From contig MLDA01000001.1 in NCBI GenBank assembly GCA_023896275.1, positions 1-64,000 on the forward strand: DNA of 64,000 bases. Direction: 5' to 3'. The DNA comes from Kocuria rosea subsp. polaris (lineage in GTDB: Bacteria > Actinomycetota > Actinomycetes > Actinomycetales > Micrococcaceae). The notes under the pieces are model-generated. The model searched no databases. It was not told where the DNA came from and saw nothing but the letters and a program-made list of their open reading frames with translations. A program made the position numbers and the translations under genes. This document shows positions 16,368-25,322 of this stretch, in pieces (the stretch's first letter is position 1; each line of letters begins with the position of its first letter).

Positions 16368-17735
16368 CTAGAGCGCCGCCGCGCGGACGCGGCCGGCGTT
16401 CGAGGCCGCGTCGAGTCCCAGCTCGACGTCGTCGACGTGCACAACCTGGCGCCGCGCCAGCGACTCGTTCCCGCAGATGCCCACAGCGATCGCCTGGATG
16501 CCGTCCACCAGACCGGCCGGGCGCTCGTACGGGTCCTCCCCGGGGCCGCGGAAGAGATCCGCGAGCAGGAGCGCGTCGCCGCCGCCGTGGGCCCCGTCGC
16601 CGCCGACGATCTCGAGCTCGCGGGCCTGATCCCAATGGCGCTGCAGCACGAGGCGTTCCCCGCCGGCGCGCAGCGGGTTGTCATGGCCGTCCTCGCTCAC
16701 CGACGGGTCCACGGGCGAGCCGCCGGCGGCCGGCAGAACGGCAGCGCGTTCGACGACGTCGAGCTCGAGCCGGCCCTCGGTGCCGTTGACGGCGACCCGA
16801 TACCCCTCCCACGGGCCGTGGGCGTTGAGCGAATAGCTCAGGACGGCGCCACCGGCGTAGTCCACGGTCAGCGCGAGGTTGTCCTCGATCGTAATGCCGG
16901 GGGCGAAAACGTCCTGGTCGCGGCGGTAGCCGTCGTGACCCTCGTTCTTCAGGTAGAGGCCCTCGAGGCGTTCGTCGCTGCGCAGATCGAGCGCGAACGG
17001 GTCCTCCGCGCTGTCGTCGCGTGTGCCGCGCTCGTGGGCGACGATGCCCCGCTCAGCCGCGTTCTCTGCCCCGTAGAACTTGAGCCCGCCCGAGGCGTAG
17101 ACACGCTCCGGGACATCGGAGAGCCACCAGTTGACGAGGTCGAAGTGATGGGAGGACTTGTGCACGAGCAGGCCCCCGGAATTCTCCTTGATCCGGTGCC
17201 AGCGGCGGAAGTAGTCGGCCCCGTGCACGGTGTCGAGAACCCAGTTGAAGTCGATCGACGTGACCCTCCCGATCAGGCCCTCCGCGATCGCTGCCTTCAA
17301 CGCGGTGTTGCGCGGCGAGTAGCGGTAATTGAAGGTCACCACGACCTCGCGCCCGGTGCGTTCAACCGCGGCGGCGATGCGCGTCGAGGCCTCCGCGTTC
17401 ACGGTCAGCGGCTTCTCCACGACGACGTCGGCACCGGCCTCGAGCGCCTCGCAGACCAGCGCCGCGTGGGTGAAGTCGGGGGTGGTGATGATGACCCGGT
17501 CGATGTTCTCCTCGATGATGAAGTCGGTCAGCGTCGCCGGAACGAAGGACGCGATCCTCGCTCCGTACGTCTGCTCGATGACGTCCTGGTAGTACTCGGC
17601 GCGGCCGGGGTTCGTGTCCGCGAGCGCGACGAGTTCGGCCACATCGGCGTGGTCGCCGAGGATCGCGTCGATGTACATCTGACAGCGGTTGCCCGTGCCG
17701 ATGATGACGTATCGGGTACGGTTCGATTCGCTCAC
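16368..17735 (-). CDS. Gfo/Idh/MocA-family oxidoreductase, large form
   Basis: The protein has 455 residues. The Rossmann domain opens V-I-I-G-T-G-N-R-C, the catalytic lysine sits in V-V-E-K-P-L-T-V (about 97), and the substrate domain has N-Y-R-Y-S-P and K-S-S-H-H-F-D-L-V-N-W-W. The extra 90 or so C-terminal residues extend the substrate domain compared with the operon paralogue at 8537. A terminator hairpin separates it from the permeases upstream, so it likely has its own promoter, yet it lies inside the same regulon block. It probably oxidises or reduces a sugar, glycoside or uronate. The substrate is unknown. Confidence 0.9.
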   Translation of the reverse strand: MSESNRTRYVIIGTGNRCQMYIDAILGDHADVAELVALADTNPGRAEYYQDVIEQTYGARIASFVPATLTDFIIEENIDRVIITTPDFTHAALVCEALEAGADVVVEKPLTVNAEASTRIAAAVERTGREVVVTFNYRYSPRNTALKAAIAEGLIGRVTSIDFNWVLDTVHGADYFRRWHRIKENSGGLLVHKSSHHFDLVNWWLSDVPERVYASGGLKFYGAENAAERGIVAHERGTRDDSAEDPFALDLRSDERLEGLYLKNEGHDGYRRDQDVFAPGITIEDNLALTVDYAGGAVLSYSLNAHGPWEGYRVAVNGTEGRLELDVVERAAVLPAAGGSPVDPSVSEDGHDNPLRAGGERLVLQRHWDQARELEIVGGDGAHGGGDALLLADLFRGPGEDPYERPAGLVDGIQAIAVGICGNESLARRQVVHVDDVELGLDAASNAGRVRAAAL

Positions 17736-17803
17736 TTGCGCGTTGGCTCCTTGAACGGCTCACTCTCGTGAGGATGACGGGACAGAAAGGCTGGGGAAAG
17801 CGC

Positions 17804-17833
17804 GGGGCGCCGCCGCACGAGCGGCGACGCCCC
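17804..17833 (-). terminator. terminator of the permease operon
   Basis: GGGGCG (17804-17809) pairs with CGCCCC (17828-17833). Inside, after one mismatch, CGCCGC pairs with GCGGCG around the loop ACGA. The minus-strand RNA continues into CTTTCCCC. It lies 10 bases past the MalG-like gene stop. Confidence 0.65.
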
Positions 17834-17842
17834 GTCGTCGTG

Positions 17843-18799
17843 CTACTTGATGCCGGTGGTCGCGATGCCCTTGACCAGGAACTTCTGGCCGATGAGGAAC
17901 GCGAGGAACACGGGCAGCAGCGTGACGATCGACATCGCGAACAGCGCGCCCCAGTTGGACTCGCCCGTCGCGTCGATGAAGGCGCGCAGGGCGACCGGGA
18001 CCGTGTACATCGACGGGTCGGTCAGGTAGATGAGCGAGGTGAAGAAGTCGCTCCAGGTCCAGATGAAGGTGAAGATCGCCGTGGTCGCCAGCGCCGGGAC
18101 CATGAGCGGCAGGATCACCTGCAGGAAGATGCGGGCGTGGCCGGCGCCGTCGATCCGGGCGGCTTCGTCCATGTCCTTGGGGATGCCGCGGATGAACTGC
18201 ACCATCAGGAAGATGAAGAACGCGTCCGTGGCCAGCAGCTTCGGGATGATGATGGGCAGGAACGTGTTCACCCAGCCGATCTGCGAGAACATGATGTACT
18301 GCGGCACGATGATGACGTGGATCGGCAGCATGATCGTCATGAGCATGAGGCCGAACATGATCTTCTTGAACCGGAAGTCCAGCCGCGCGAAGGCGTAGGC
18401 GGCCAGCGAGCACGAGATCAGGTTTCCGAGGATGCAGCCGAAGACCACGATCGCCGAGTTCATGAGGAAGTGGCTGAACGGGTGGGATAGCGCGTTCCAG
18501 CCCTGCTCGTAGTTCGCCCACTCGAAGGTCGTCAGGAACAGGCCCGGCTCGCGGAAGATGACGTCCGTGGGCCGCAGGGAGCTGACGATCATCCACAGCA
18601 GCGGATAGATCATCAGCAGCGCGGAGCCGATCATGACGATGTGCTTGACGATCGCCCGGACGACGACGCGCGCGCTCGGTCGGTACCTGTTCATGGGCGG
18701 CGGCTCCGCTGCGGCACGCACCTCGGACGGGGTCCGCGGCGGGGCGGAAGAGCCCTCGGCTGCGACCATGACGTTGGAGTCTGTCTTCTGCTCAATCAT
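17843..18799 (-). CDS. carbohydrate ABC transporter permease, MalG type
   Basis: The 318-residue protein has about six membrane segments (first near residues 53-73) after a cytoplasmic basic/proline-rich leader. The permease EAA loop, which contacts the ATPase, reads D-E-A-A-R-I-D-G-A-G then L-P-L-M-V-P. Its start overlaps the end of the MalF-type gene by 8 bases. No ATP-binding subunit is encoded nearby, so a shared MsiK/UgpC-type ATPase elsewhere is presumed, as is common in actinobacterial sugar transporters. The partners are probably the two lipoproteins at 4223-7078. Confidence 0.93.
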   Translation of the reverse strand: MIEQKTDSNVMVAAEGSSAPPRTPSEVRAAAEPPPMNRYRPSARVVVRAIVKHIVMIGSALLMIYPLLWMIVSSLRPTDVIFREPGLFLTTFEWANYEQGWNALSHPFSHFLMNSAIVVFGCILGNLISCSLAAYAFARLDFRFKKIMFGLMLMTIMLPIHVIIVPQYIMFSQIGWVNTFLPIIIPKLLATDAFFIFLMVQFIRGIPKDMDEAARIDGAGHARIFLQVILPLMVPALATTAIFTFIWTWSDFFTSLIYLTDPSMYTVPVALRAFIDATGESNWGALFAMSIVTLLPVFLAFLIGQKFLVKGIATTGIK

Positions 18800-19718
18800 C
18801 GTAGAACACCCAATACTTGGAGGCGAGGAAGTTGACGGCGGTGAAGGCCCCGACGATCATCACGAGCAGCCAGGCCATGGCCGAGGCGTAGCCCATGTCG
18901 AAGCCCTTGAAGCCCTGCTGGTACAGGTAGAGCGTGAAGAACATCGTGGAGTCCGCAGGGCCGCCGGTGCCGTTGGAGACGATGAACGCCTGCGTGAAGT
19001 TCTGGAAGGCGCCAATGATCTGCAGCACCAGGTTGAAGAAGATGATCGGGCTCAGCAGCGGCAGGGTGATGCTGGCGAACTGGCGCAGCTTGGTCGCGCC
19101 GTCGATCGAGGCTGCCTCGTAGTACATCGCCGGAATCTGGCGCAGGCCGGCGAGGAAGATGACCATCGGCGAGCCGAAGGTCCAGACGTGCAGCAGGATC
19201 AGCGTGCTCAGCGCGGTGTCGGGGTTGGAGATCCAGCCCATGCCCTGGATGCCGAACATCGCGAGCACCTGGTTCACGAGGCCGGAGGTGCCGAAGAGCT
19301 GCTTCCACAACACGGCGATGGCGACGGAGGACCCGAGCATCGAAGGCAGATAGAAGACCGACCGATAGAAAGCCAGGCCCCGCATGCCCCGGTCGAGCAG
19401 GAGCGCGATGAGCAGCGCGACGATGAGCTGCAACGGGACACCGACCAGCACGTAGGTGAACGTGACCTGCAGCGAGTTGATCAGGCGGTCGTCCTGGAAC
19501 ATGCGCACGAAGTTCGCGCCGCCGATCCACTCGGGTGCCTGCAGCAGGTTGTAGTTCGTGAACGAGAGGTACAGCGACATCGCCATCGGGCCGAGGGTGA
19601 TCGCGAAGAGGCCGATGGTCCACGGCAGCAGGAAGAGGTGGCCAGCCTTGTTGTCCTTGTACTGGCGTTTTCCGCCTTTGACTTTGGACAAGTTCTGCAT
19701 CTCGGCGATGACGCTCAT
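18792..19718 (-). CDS. carbohydrate ABC transporter permease, MalF type
   Basis: The 308-residue inner-membrane protein has six predicted helices. The EAA motif Y-Y-E-A-A-S-I-D-G-A-T-K followed by L-P-L-L-S-P lies near residue 205. It is the first gene of the permease pair. The operator at 19828-19841, about 110 bases upstream, is the exact inverted copy of the operator in front of the catabolic operon. Uptake and catabolism are therefore expected to be co-induced. Confidence 0.93.
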   Translation of the reverse strand: MSVIAEMQNLSKVKGGKRQYKDNKAGHLFLLPWTIGLFAITLGPMAMSLYLSFTNYNLLQAPEWIGGANFVRMFQDDRLINSLQVTFTYVLVGVPLQLIVALLIALLLDRGMRGLAFYRSVFYLPSMLGSSVAIAVLWKQLFGTSGLVNQVLAMFGIQGMGWISNPDTALSTLILLHVWTFGSPMVIFLAGLRQIPAMYYEAASIDGATKLRQFASITLPLLSPIIFFNLVLQIIGAFQNFTQAFIVSNGTGGPADSTMFFTLYLYQQGFKGFDMGYASAMAWLLVMIVGAFTAVNFLASKYWVFYDD

Positions 19719-19827
19719 AGGACCGTCTCCCCCGGTGCACCGGCGGCCCGGCGCCGGAAGGTGGTGTGGAACAGCATGGCTGACTCCTTGGGTAGAAACC
19801 CGCCAGGCCTACGTCGAGACCACAACG

Positions 19828-19841
19828 GGAATGCGCTTTCC
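19828..19841. promoter_or_regulatory. LacI-type operator between permease genes and dehydratase gene
   Basis: GGAATGCGCTTTCC is the exact reverse complement of the operator at 8478, and the match extends to 17 bases. It lies between the divergent permease operon (start 19718) and the enolase-superfamily gene (start 19972) and could control both. Confidence 0.8.
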
Positions 19842-19971
19842 AATAATTCGTTCTCCACGGTAAGCTACCGGAGGTGTGAGGTCAACCACAGGTGATGGTG
19901 ACCTGCAACCCGCCCCGGGAGATTCTCCCGCCGCCGCACCCCGCGCCCGATGCCACAGGAGGAACCGAGAC

Positions 19972-21201
19972 TTGGCAAGCACCCCGAAGCCGCTCGATGC
20001 CCGTAGATCCGCCATCTCGCGGATCGAACTGATCCTCACGTCGCTCCCGTTCGACGCGGGCCGGCGTGATGCCGCGACGGATAAAACAGAGTCTATTGAT
20101 TCCTTTAACGCATCGTCCAAGACCTTCACGGTGATGGAATCCCTCATCGTCGCGGTCACGACGACGGACGGGCTGACGGGCTGGGGCGAGGCCTTCGGGC
20201 ACAAGACCAACCCGGCCACGTGGGCCGCCCTCGAGCAGATCGTCGGGCCCTACTTCCTCGGTGCCGCCGCCGACCCCGCCGCCGTCCGCCGCGGGTCCGA
20301 ATACGCTTTCCACGCGTTCGGCCGCACCGGCCCCGTGCACTACGCCCTCTCGGCCATCGACACCGCACTCTGGGACATCGCCGCCCAGCGCGAAGCGAAG
20401 CCCCTGCGCGATCTCATCGCCGAGCGCCGCGGCGCGACCGCGCGCGACGCCGTGCGCGCCTACGCCTCCCTCGTCCACTACGGCGAAGACCCAGGCGAAG
20501 TCGCCTTCCACGTCTCCCGGGCCCGCGCGGCCGGCTTCACCGCGTTCAAGCTGCACGAGTCCACCCGGGGCGCGGTCGCCGCCGCGCGGCGTGCCGCGGG
20601 CGAGGACGCGCAGCTCATGGTCGATGTGAACTGCGCGTGGGACGAGACGCGCGCCGACGCCGCGCTCGAGTCCCTGGCCGACCTCCAACTGCACTGGCTC
20701 GAGGAACCGGTCTTCCCGCCCGACGACACGGTCGCGCTCGCGCGCCTGAACGGCCGCCACGGCAACGTCTCGGCCGGCGAGAACGCGTCCGGCGTGCACG
20801 GGCTCGTCGCCGACATGGCCGCCGGCGCGGTCTCCGTCGCGCAGCCGAGCGTGGGCAAGATCGGCGGCGTCACCGCGATGCTCGAGGTGTACGACGCCGG
20901 CGCCCGCCTAGGCGTGCCCGTCGTCCCGCACAACTTCTACTACGGGCCCGCACTCGCCGCGACGGCCCAGGTCATCGCCGCGATGCCGCCCCAGCTGGCG
21001 GGTGACGGATCGTCCCAGCCCGAGCTCGAGGTCCCCTTCCTCACCTGGCCGAAGCGGCTGCACCCGCTGCACGGCGCGCATCAGGACGACGCCGGCGCGG
21101 GTGCCTCCGTCGTCGTACTCCCCTCCGCCCCCGGGATCGGCTTCGCGTCGGATTCCGACATTCTCTCCTCCAGCACGATCAAACGTGCGACGATCGCCTA
21201 G
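19972..21201 (+). CDS. enolase-superfamily (mandelate racemase type) acid-sugar dehydratase
   Basis: The protein has 409 residues from a TTG start at 19972, chosen because AGGAGG lies nine bases upstream and the capping domain (S-A-I-S-R-I-E-L-I-L-T) begins just after it. No ATG or GTG gives a better fit; the frame's first ATG at 19876 would add 32 unlikely residues. The barrel has F-K-L-H-E-S (second-strand K-x-H instead of the usual K-x-K), metal ligands in V-D-V-N, L-E-E-P and A-G-E-N, and the catalytic His region V-P-H-N-F-Y-Y. It probably dehydrates an aldonate or aldarate, but the K-x-H variant leaves the substrate open. The glycerate kinase gene follows after 18 bases. Confidence 0.85.
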   Translation: MASTPKPLDARRSAISRIELILTSLPFDAGRRDAATDKTESIDSFNASSKTFTVMESLIVAVTTTDGLTGWGEAFGHKTNPATWAALEQIVGPYFLGAAADPAAVRRGSEYAFHAFGRTGPVHYALSAIDTALWDIAAQREAKPLRDLIAERRGATARDAVRAYASLVHYGEDPGEVAFHVSRARAAGFTAFKLHESTRGAVAAARRAAGEDAQLMVDVNCAWDETRADAALESLADLQLHWLEEPVFPPDDTVALARLNGRHGNVSAGENASGVHGLVADMAAGAVSVAQPSVGKIGGVTAMLEVYDAGARLGVPVVPHNFYYGPALAATAQVIAAMPPQLAGDGSSQPELEVPFLTWPKRLHPLHGAHQDDAGAGASVVVLPSAPGIGFASDSDILSSSTIKRATIA

Positions 21202-21219
21202 GCCACAGGAGAGGAAACC

Positions 21220-22368
21220 ATGAGCATCGAGAAAATCGTCTGCGTGCCCGACTCGTTCAAGGGCAGCGCCACCGCCGCGCAAGCCGCCGCCGCCCTGGCC
21301 GCCGGGGCGCGCCAGGTGTTCCCGCGCGCGGACATCGTCGAGCTGCCCTTCGCCGACGGCGGCGAGGGCACGCTCGACGCACTGTTGGCCGTCTGGGGCC
21401 GCGAGGCGGAGACCGTCCAGGTCGTCGACGCGCTCGGCCGCGGCCGCACCGCCCGCTTCGGCCGCTCCGCCGACGGCGCCACCGCGATCCTCGAGGCGGC
21501 CGAGGGCAACGGCCTGCCGCACGTGAGCGACGTCGAGCCGCAGCCGCTGCTCGCCGACACCTTCGGGGTTGGGCTCATCGCCCGCCACCTGCTGGAGCAG
21601 GGCGTGCAGGAGATCCTGCTGTGCATCGGCGGGTCGGCGAGCACCGACGGCGGCCTGGGCCTGCTCGCCGCGCTCGGCGCGCGCATCGACTACGACGACG
21701 GCGCCTCGAGTGCCGCCGGCTACGGCGGCGGGCGGCTGGCGTCGGTGCGCGGGATCGATCTGGGTGGGCTGCACCCGTCGGCGCGCCAGGTGCGCTGGCG
21801 CATCGCCGTCGACGTGGACAACCCGCTCACAGGCCCCCGGGGTGCGGCAGCCGTGTTCGGGCCGCAGAAGGGCGCGAGTCCAGCGGACGTCGTGACCCTC
21901 GACGCGGGGCTTTCCCACCTGGCCGACGTCGTCGCCGCCGCCTCCGGAGCGGACGCCGACGACCTGCGCGCCTCCGCCGGGTTCGGCGCGGCCGGCGGCA
22001 TGCCGCTAGCGCTCGTGCCGCTGCTCTCCGCTGAGGTCCTGCCGGGTTCGCGCCTCGTCGCCGAGGCCGTCGGGCTCGACTCCGCCCTCGCCGACGCTGA
22101 CCTGGTCCTCACGGGCGAGGGCGCGCTCGACACGCAGTCGCTCGGCGGCAAGGTCGTGGACGCCGTGCGCACCCGGGCTCCGGGCGGCGCGGCCGTTGTC
22201 GTGATCGCCGGGACCGTAAAGCTCAGCGCCGCGGACGTGCGCGCGGCGGGCCTGACGGCGGCGTTCTCGATTGCGCCGGGCGCGGCCGCCCTCGAGGAGC
22301 TGCTGGCCGAAGCCCCAAGACTCATCGAGGACGCGGCAGCGAACGCCTGCGCGCTCCTGGCCCGCTGA
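21220..22368 (+). CDS. garK: glycerate 2-kinase
   Basis: The 382-residue protein of the GarK/GlxK family transfers phosphate from ATP to D-glycerate. Signature segments are P-D-S-F-K-G-S-A-T-A-A-Q-A at the N-terminus, F-A-D-G-G-E-G-T near 45, G-G-S-A-S-T-D-G-G-L-G near 137 and L-T-G-E-G-A-L-D-T-Q-S-L-G-G-K near 296. A strong AGGAGAGG precedes the ATG. It is co-transcribed with the dehydratase, a pairing that recalls aldarate catabolism through tartronate semialdehyde and glycerate. It is not needed for the 2-oxoglutarate route at 1526-4090, so two branches may coexist. Confidence 0.92.
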   Translation: MSIEKIVCVPDSFKGSATAAQAAAALAAGARQVFPRADIVELPFADGGEGTLDALLAVWGREAETVQVVDALGRGRTARFGRSADGATAILEAAEGNGLPHVSDVEPQPLLADTFGVGLIARHLLEQGVQEILLCIGGSASTDGGLGLLAALGARIDYDDGASSAAGYGGGRLASVRGIDLGGLHPSARQVRWRIAVDVDNPLTGPRGAAAVFGPQKGASPADVVTLDAGLSHLADVVAAASGADADDLRASAGFGAAGGMPLALVPLLSAEVLPGSRLVAEAVGLDSALADADLVLTGEGALDTQSLGGKVVDAVRTRAPGGAAVVVIAGTVKLSAADVRAAGLTAAFSIAPGAAALEELLAEAPRLIEDAAANACALLAR

Positions 22369-22383
22369 CCGGGCGGGCAGCGG

Positions 22384-23775
22384 CTAGGCGGAGACGATGA
22401 GCAGCGTCGATGCGAAGACGATCCCGGAGACGATCAGCACCAGGGTGGTGTAGCCGAGGATGTCGCGCATCTTCAGCCCCGCGATGGCCAGCAGCGGCAG
22501 CGCCCAGAAGGGCTGGATCATGTTGGTCCATTGGTCCCCGTACGCGACGGCCATGATCGCGATCGACGGGTCGACCCCGAGCGAGTCCGCGGCCCCGAGC
22601 ATGATGGGTGCCTGGATCGCGAACTGCCCGCCGCCGGAGGGGACGAAGAAGTTCACGACGCCGGCCGAGAGAAACGCCATGACGCCGAAGGTCTGCGGCG
22701 TGGACGCGGCGACGAGCGCGTCGGAGAAGAGCTCGATGAGCCCGGTGCCGGCCATGATGCCCAGGATCCCCGCGTAGAGCGGGAACTGGAGGAGGATCTC
22801 GCCGACGTTGCCCGCCGCGGCTTTGGTCAGGGCGATCACCTCGAACGGGCTGCGCACCAGCAGCAGGATGAGCGCCAGGAACGTCCAGTTCACGATGTCC
22901 AGGGTCACCGAACCGCCGCCGGCGAAGTGCAGGACGAGGTAGCCCACCAGGAGCAGCCCGAGCAGCAGGGTCGGAAGTCGGCTCGCGTCGATCCGATCGG
23001 CGGGGGTGACGACGTCGTCGTCCACGTCCACGCCCCGGTCGCGGGCGTCCACGGCGAGCTCGACAACGGGGTCCTGGGCGCGCGGGGAGACGAGGAGGAT
23101 CGTCGCCGCCACTGCCACGATCGTGACGGCGGCGGCGACGATGTTCCACGTCGTGAAGACGGTCTCGGTGATCGGCAGCGGCGCCCCCAGGTGCTCGCTC
23201 ACGAACGAGTCCGGCGTCGCCGCGGTGAGCGGGCCCGACGCCGAATACCCCATGTGCCACACGACGAACCCGGCGAATCCGGCGGCGACGAGCAGCGGGA
23301 AATGCAGCCGGAGGCCCCGCTCCCGCCCTTGCGCAGCCACCTCCCGGGCGAGGATCCCGCCGACCACGAGGCCGAGGCCCCAGGTCACGAGCGAGGCCAA
23401 CGCCGCCGCGACGAACACGAAGACATAGGCCTGCATCGCGCTGCGCGGCAGCCGGGCGACCCGCGTCAGCAGCGCGCGAACCGGCCCGGTGTTCGCGAGC
23501 ATGTGGCCCAGCAGCAGGATCAGGGCCATCTGCGTCATGAACTCGAGCAGCCCCGCCAGCCCGTCGCCCCACGCGATGACGACCGCGGCCGGCGTCGCAC
23601 CGGTCAGGGCCAGGCCGAGCGCAGCGACGACGAAGGTCAGGACGATCGCGAAGACGAGCGCCGACGGGATGAGTCGCTCGACGACGTGGTTGACCGGGCG
23701 CATGAGGACCGCCAGGCCGCCGCCGCGCCCCGCGCGGGTGTCTCGTGGTTCGGATCCGTCAGGTGCTGCTGACAT
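22384..23775 (-). CDS. atoE: short-chain fatty acid transporter, AtoE family
   Basis: The 463-residue polytopic membrane protein has roughly ten hydrophobic segments. Family marks are L-I-P-S-A-L-V-F-A-I-V-L-T-F near residue 35, W-H-M-G-Y-S-A-S-G-P-L near 155 and the late F-F-V-P-S-G-G-G-Q-F-A-I-Q-A-P. AtoE proteins import short-chain carboxylates. The gene converges on the glycerate kinase with only 15 bases between. No acetoacetate or butyrate genes are adjacent, so the physiological substrate is uncertain. Confidence 0.9.
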   Translation of the reverse strand: MSAAPDGSEPRDTRAGRGGGLAVLMRPVNHVVERLIPSALVFAIVLTFVVAALGLALTGATPAAVVIAWGDGLAGLLEFMTQMALILLLGHMLANTGPVRALLTRVARLPRSAMQAYVFVFVAAALASLVTWGLGLVVGGILAREVAAQGRERGLRLHFPLLVAAGFAGFVVWHMGYSASGPLTAATPDSFVSEHLGAPLPITETVFTTWNIVAAAVTIVAVAATILLVSPRAQDPVVELAVDARDRGVDVDDDVVTPADRIDASRLPTLLLGLLLVGYLVLHFAGGGSVTLDIVNWTFLALILLLVRSPFEVIALTKAAAGNVGEILLQFPLYAGILGIMAGTGLIELFSDALVAASTPQTFGVMAFLSAGVVNFFVPSGGGQFAIQAPIMLGAADSLGVDPSIAIMAVAYGDQWTNMIQPFWALPLLAIAGLKMRDILGYTTLVLIVSGIVFASTLLIVSA

Positions 23776-23870
23776 GGGTTTCTCCGGCTTCTTCGACGGG
23801 TTAGCAAGTGATACGGATCACCCTATCGGACCGCCTGGGTCGCGAAACCGACCCCGAAACCGCATCCCGC

Positions 23871-25199
23871 TCACGCGTCGTCGCGCACCACAACCCCCTG
23901 CGCGATCACGCCCGAGACGCGCTCGAGCGCCGCAGCGTCGGCCAGCGGATCCGCGTCGAGCAGCACGACGTCGGCGACTCCCCCGCGGACGAGCCGGCCC
24001 ACGGTGCGCTCGACGCCGAGCAGGCGCGCCGGCGTCGTCGTCACGGAGCGCAGCGCCTGCAAGGGAGAGAGCCCGGCGTCGGCCAGCCAGCGAGCCTCGG
24101 TCCCGATCGGCATGACGTCCGTACCAAAGGAATCGGTGCCGGCGATGACATCGACGCCGGCCTCGACCGCGGCGCGCACGGCCTCCTGCAGCACGGGGGT
24201 GTACGTGCGGCCGCGCTCGGCGAGCACCGGGTCCGCGGAGTCGGCCATCGCGGTGAGGCCGGCGAGCGTCGGGGTGAAGACTGTGCCGCGTACGGCCATG
24301 TCGGCGAGCGTGGCCTCGTCGACGTAGACGCCGTGCTCGATGCTGCGCACGCCGGCGCGCACCGCGCCGGCGATGCCCTCAGCGCTGTAGGAGTGGCAGA
24401 GCACGCCGGCACCCTTCGCGGCGGCGACGATCGCGGAGAGCTGCTCCTGGTCGTACACGAGCTCGAGCGGGTCCTGCTCGGCCAGCCCGGCCCGCGGGTT
24501 GGCCCGGGTCTTGATGACGACGGCGCCGCGCTTGATGTTGTTCCTCGTCAGGTGCGCAAGGTCCTTCGGGTCGTGCACGCCGGCGGAGAGCGCAGCCAGC
24601 GGCGCCAGGGCCGGGTCGGCCAGCACCGAGTCGCCGAGCTCCGGGGAAACGAAGAGTCCGGCCGCATGCATCCGCGGCGCCAGCCCCGGAGCCCACTCCG
24701 GCAGGGCCGCGAGCGCGACATCCTGGTAGAAGCTCGACGAACCGCTGCGTACCGTGGTGGCGCCGTGGCTGAGGATCAGCCGCGCGTCCTCGAGGGCGTT
24801 GGCGTGCACGTGGGCGTCCACGAGCCCTGGGACCACGAACCGTCCGGTCGCGTCGACGACCGTGGCGCGACCCGCGACGGCGGCGACGGCCCGGCGAGTG
24901 GAGGCGCGGTCGCCGACGGCCGCGATGCGACCGTCGGCGAGCACCACGACCCCGTCCTCGAATGCGTCACCCGTGACCGGGTCGACGATGGTCCCGCCTT
25001 CGACGACGACGGGCGGTGGAGTTTGTGCACTCCCGTGGTATCCCGGAGCGGCGGGACGCCCCGCGGTCGGCGCAGGGGCGGCGGCCGCGGAGGCGGGCAG
25101 GAGGCCGATGCCGGCGAGCGCGGCCGCTCCGGCAATGACGCTGCGGCGGGCGAGAGAGGCATCGGGTGCCGGGAGCGAGTCGTGGTCGTGGGTGCACAT
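23871..25199 (-). CDS. Tat-exported metal-dependent amidohydrolase
   Basis: The 442-residue protein starts at 25199 (AAGGA upstream). A Tat-type signal S-L-A-R-R-S-V-I-A-G-A-A-A-L-A lies at about residues 15-35, ending near S-A-A-A-A. The hydrolase fold has D-A-H-V-H-A-N (first metal pair), V-I-K-T (possible carboxylated lysine), C-H-S-Y-S-A-E, S-I-E-H-G-V-Y and A-G-T-D-S-F-G-T (catalytic Asp). This matches the imidazolonepropionase-like/cyclic-imidopeptidase branch of the amidohydrolases. Tat export suggests the metal is loaded in the cytoplasm and the enzyme acts outside on peptides or peptide-like compounds. The substrate is unknown. Confidence 0.85.
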   Translation of the reverse strand: MCTHDHDSLPAPDASLARRSVIAGAAALAGIGLLPASAAAAPAPTAGRPAAPGYHGSAQTPPPVVVEGGTIVDPVTGDAFEDGVVVLADGRIAAVGDRASTRRAVAAVAGRATVVDATGRFVVPGLVDAHVHANALEDARLILSHGATTVRSGSSSFYQDVALAALPEWAPGLAPRMHAAGLFVSPELGDSVLADPALAPLAALSAGVHDPKDLAHLTRNNIKRGAVVIKTRANPRAGLAEQDPLELVYDQEQLSAIVAAAKGAGVLCHSYSAEGIAGAVRAGVRSIEHGVYVDEATLADMAVRGTVFTPTLAGLTAMADSADPVLAERGRTYTPVLQEAVRAAVEAGVDVIAGTDSFGTDVMPIGTEARWLADAGLSPLQALRSVTTTPARLLGVERTVGRLVRGGVADVVLLDADPLADAAALERVSGVIAQGVVVRDDA

Positions 25200-25322
25200 G
25201 GGGGACGTCCTTGTCGTCGGGCGGAGTGGTCGTGCCAAGCTAACACCCATGACGCCAATTTGGTATCCCATATTTCGTTCGTCGTCACGCGGGACGGTCC
25301 GACCCGACTATGCTGGGTTGCC

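Noticed and set aside
17794-17807. GGGAAAGCGCGGGG as a fifth LacI operator upstream of the 16368-17735 oxidoreductase
   Set aside because: Only one half-site matches, and the rest belongs to the permease terminator hairpin.
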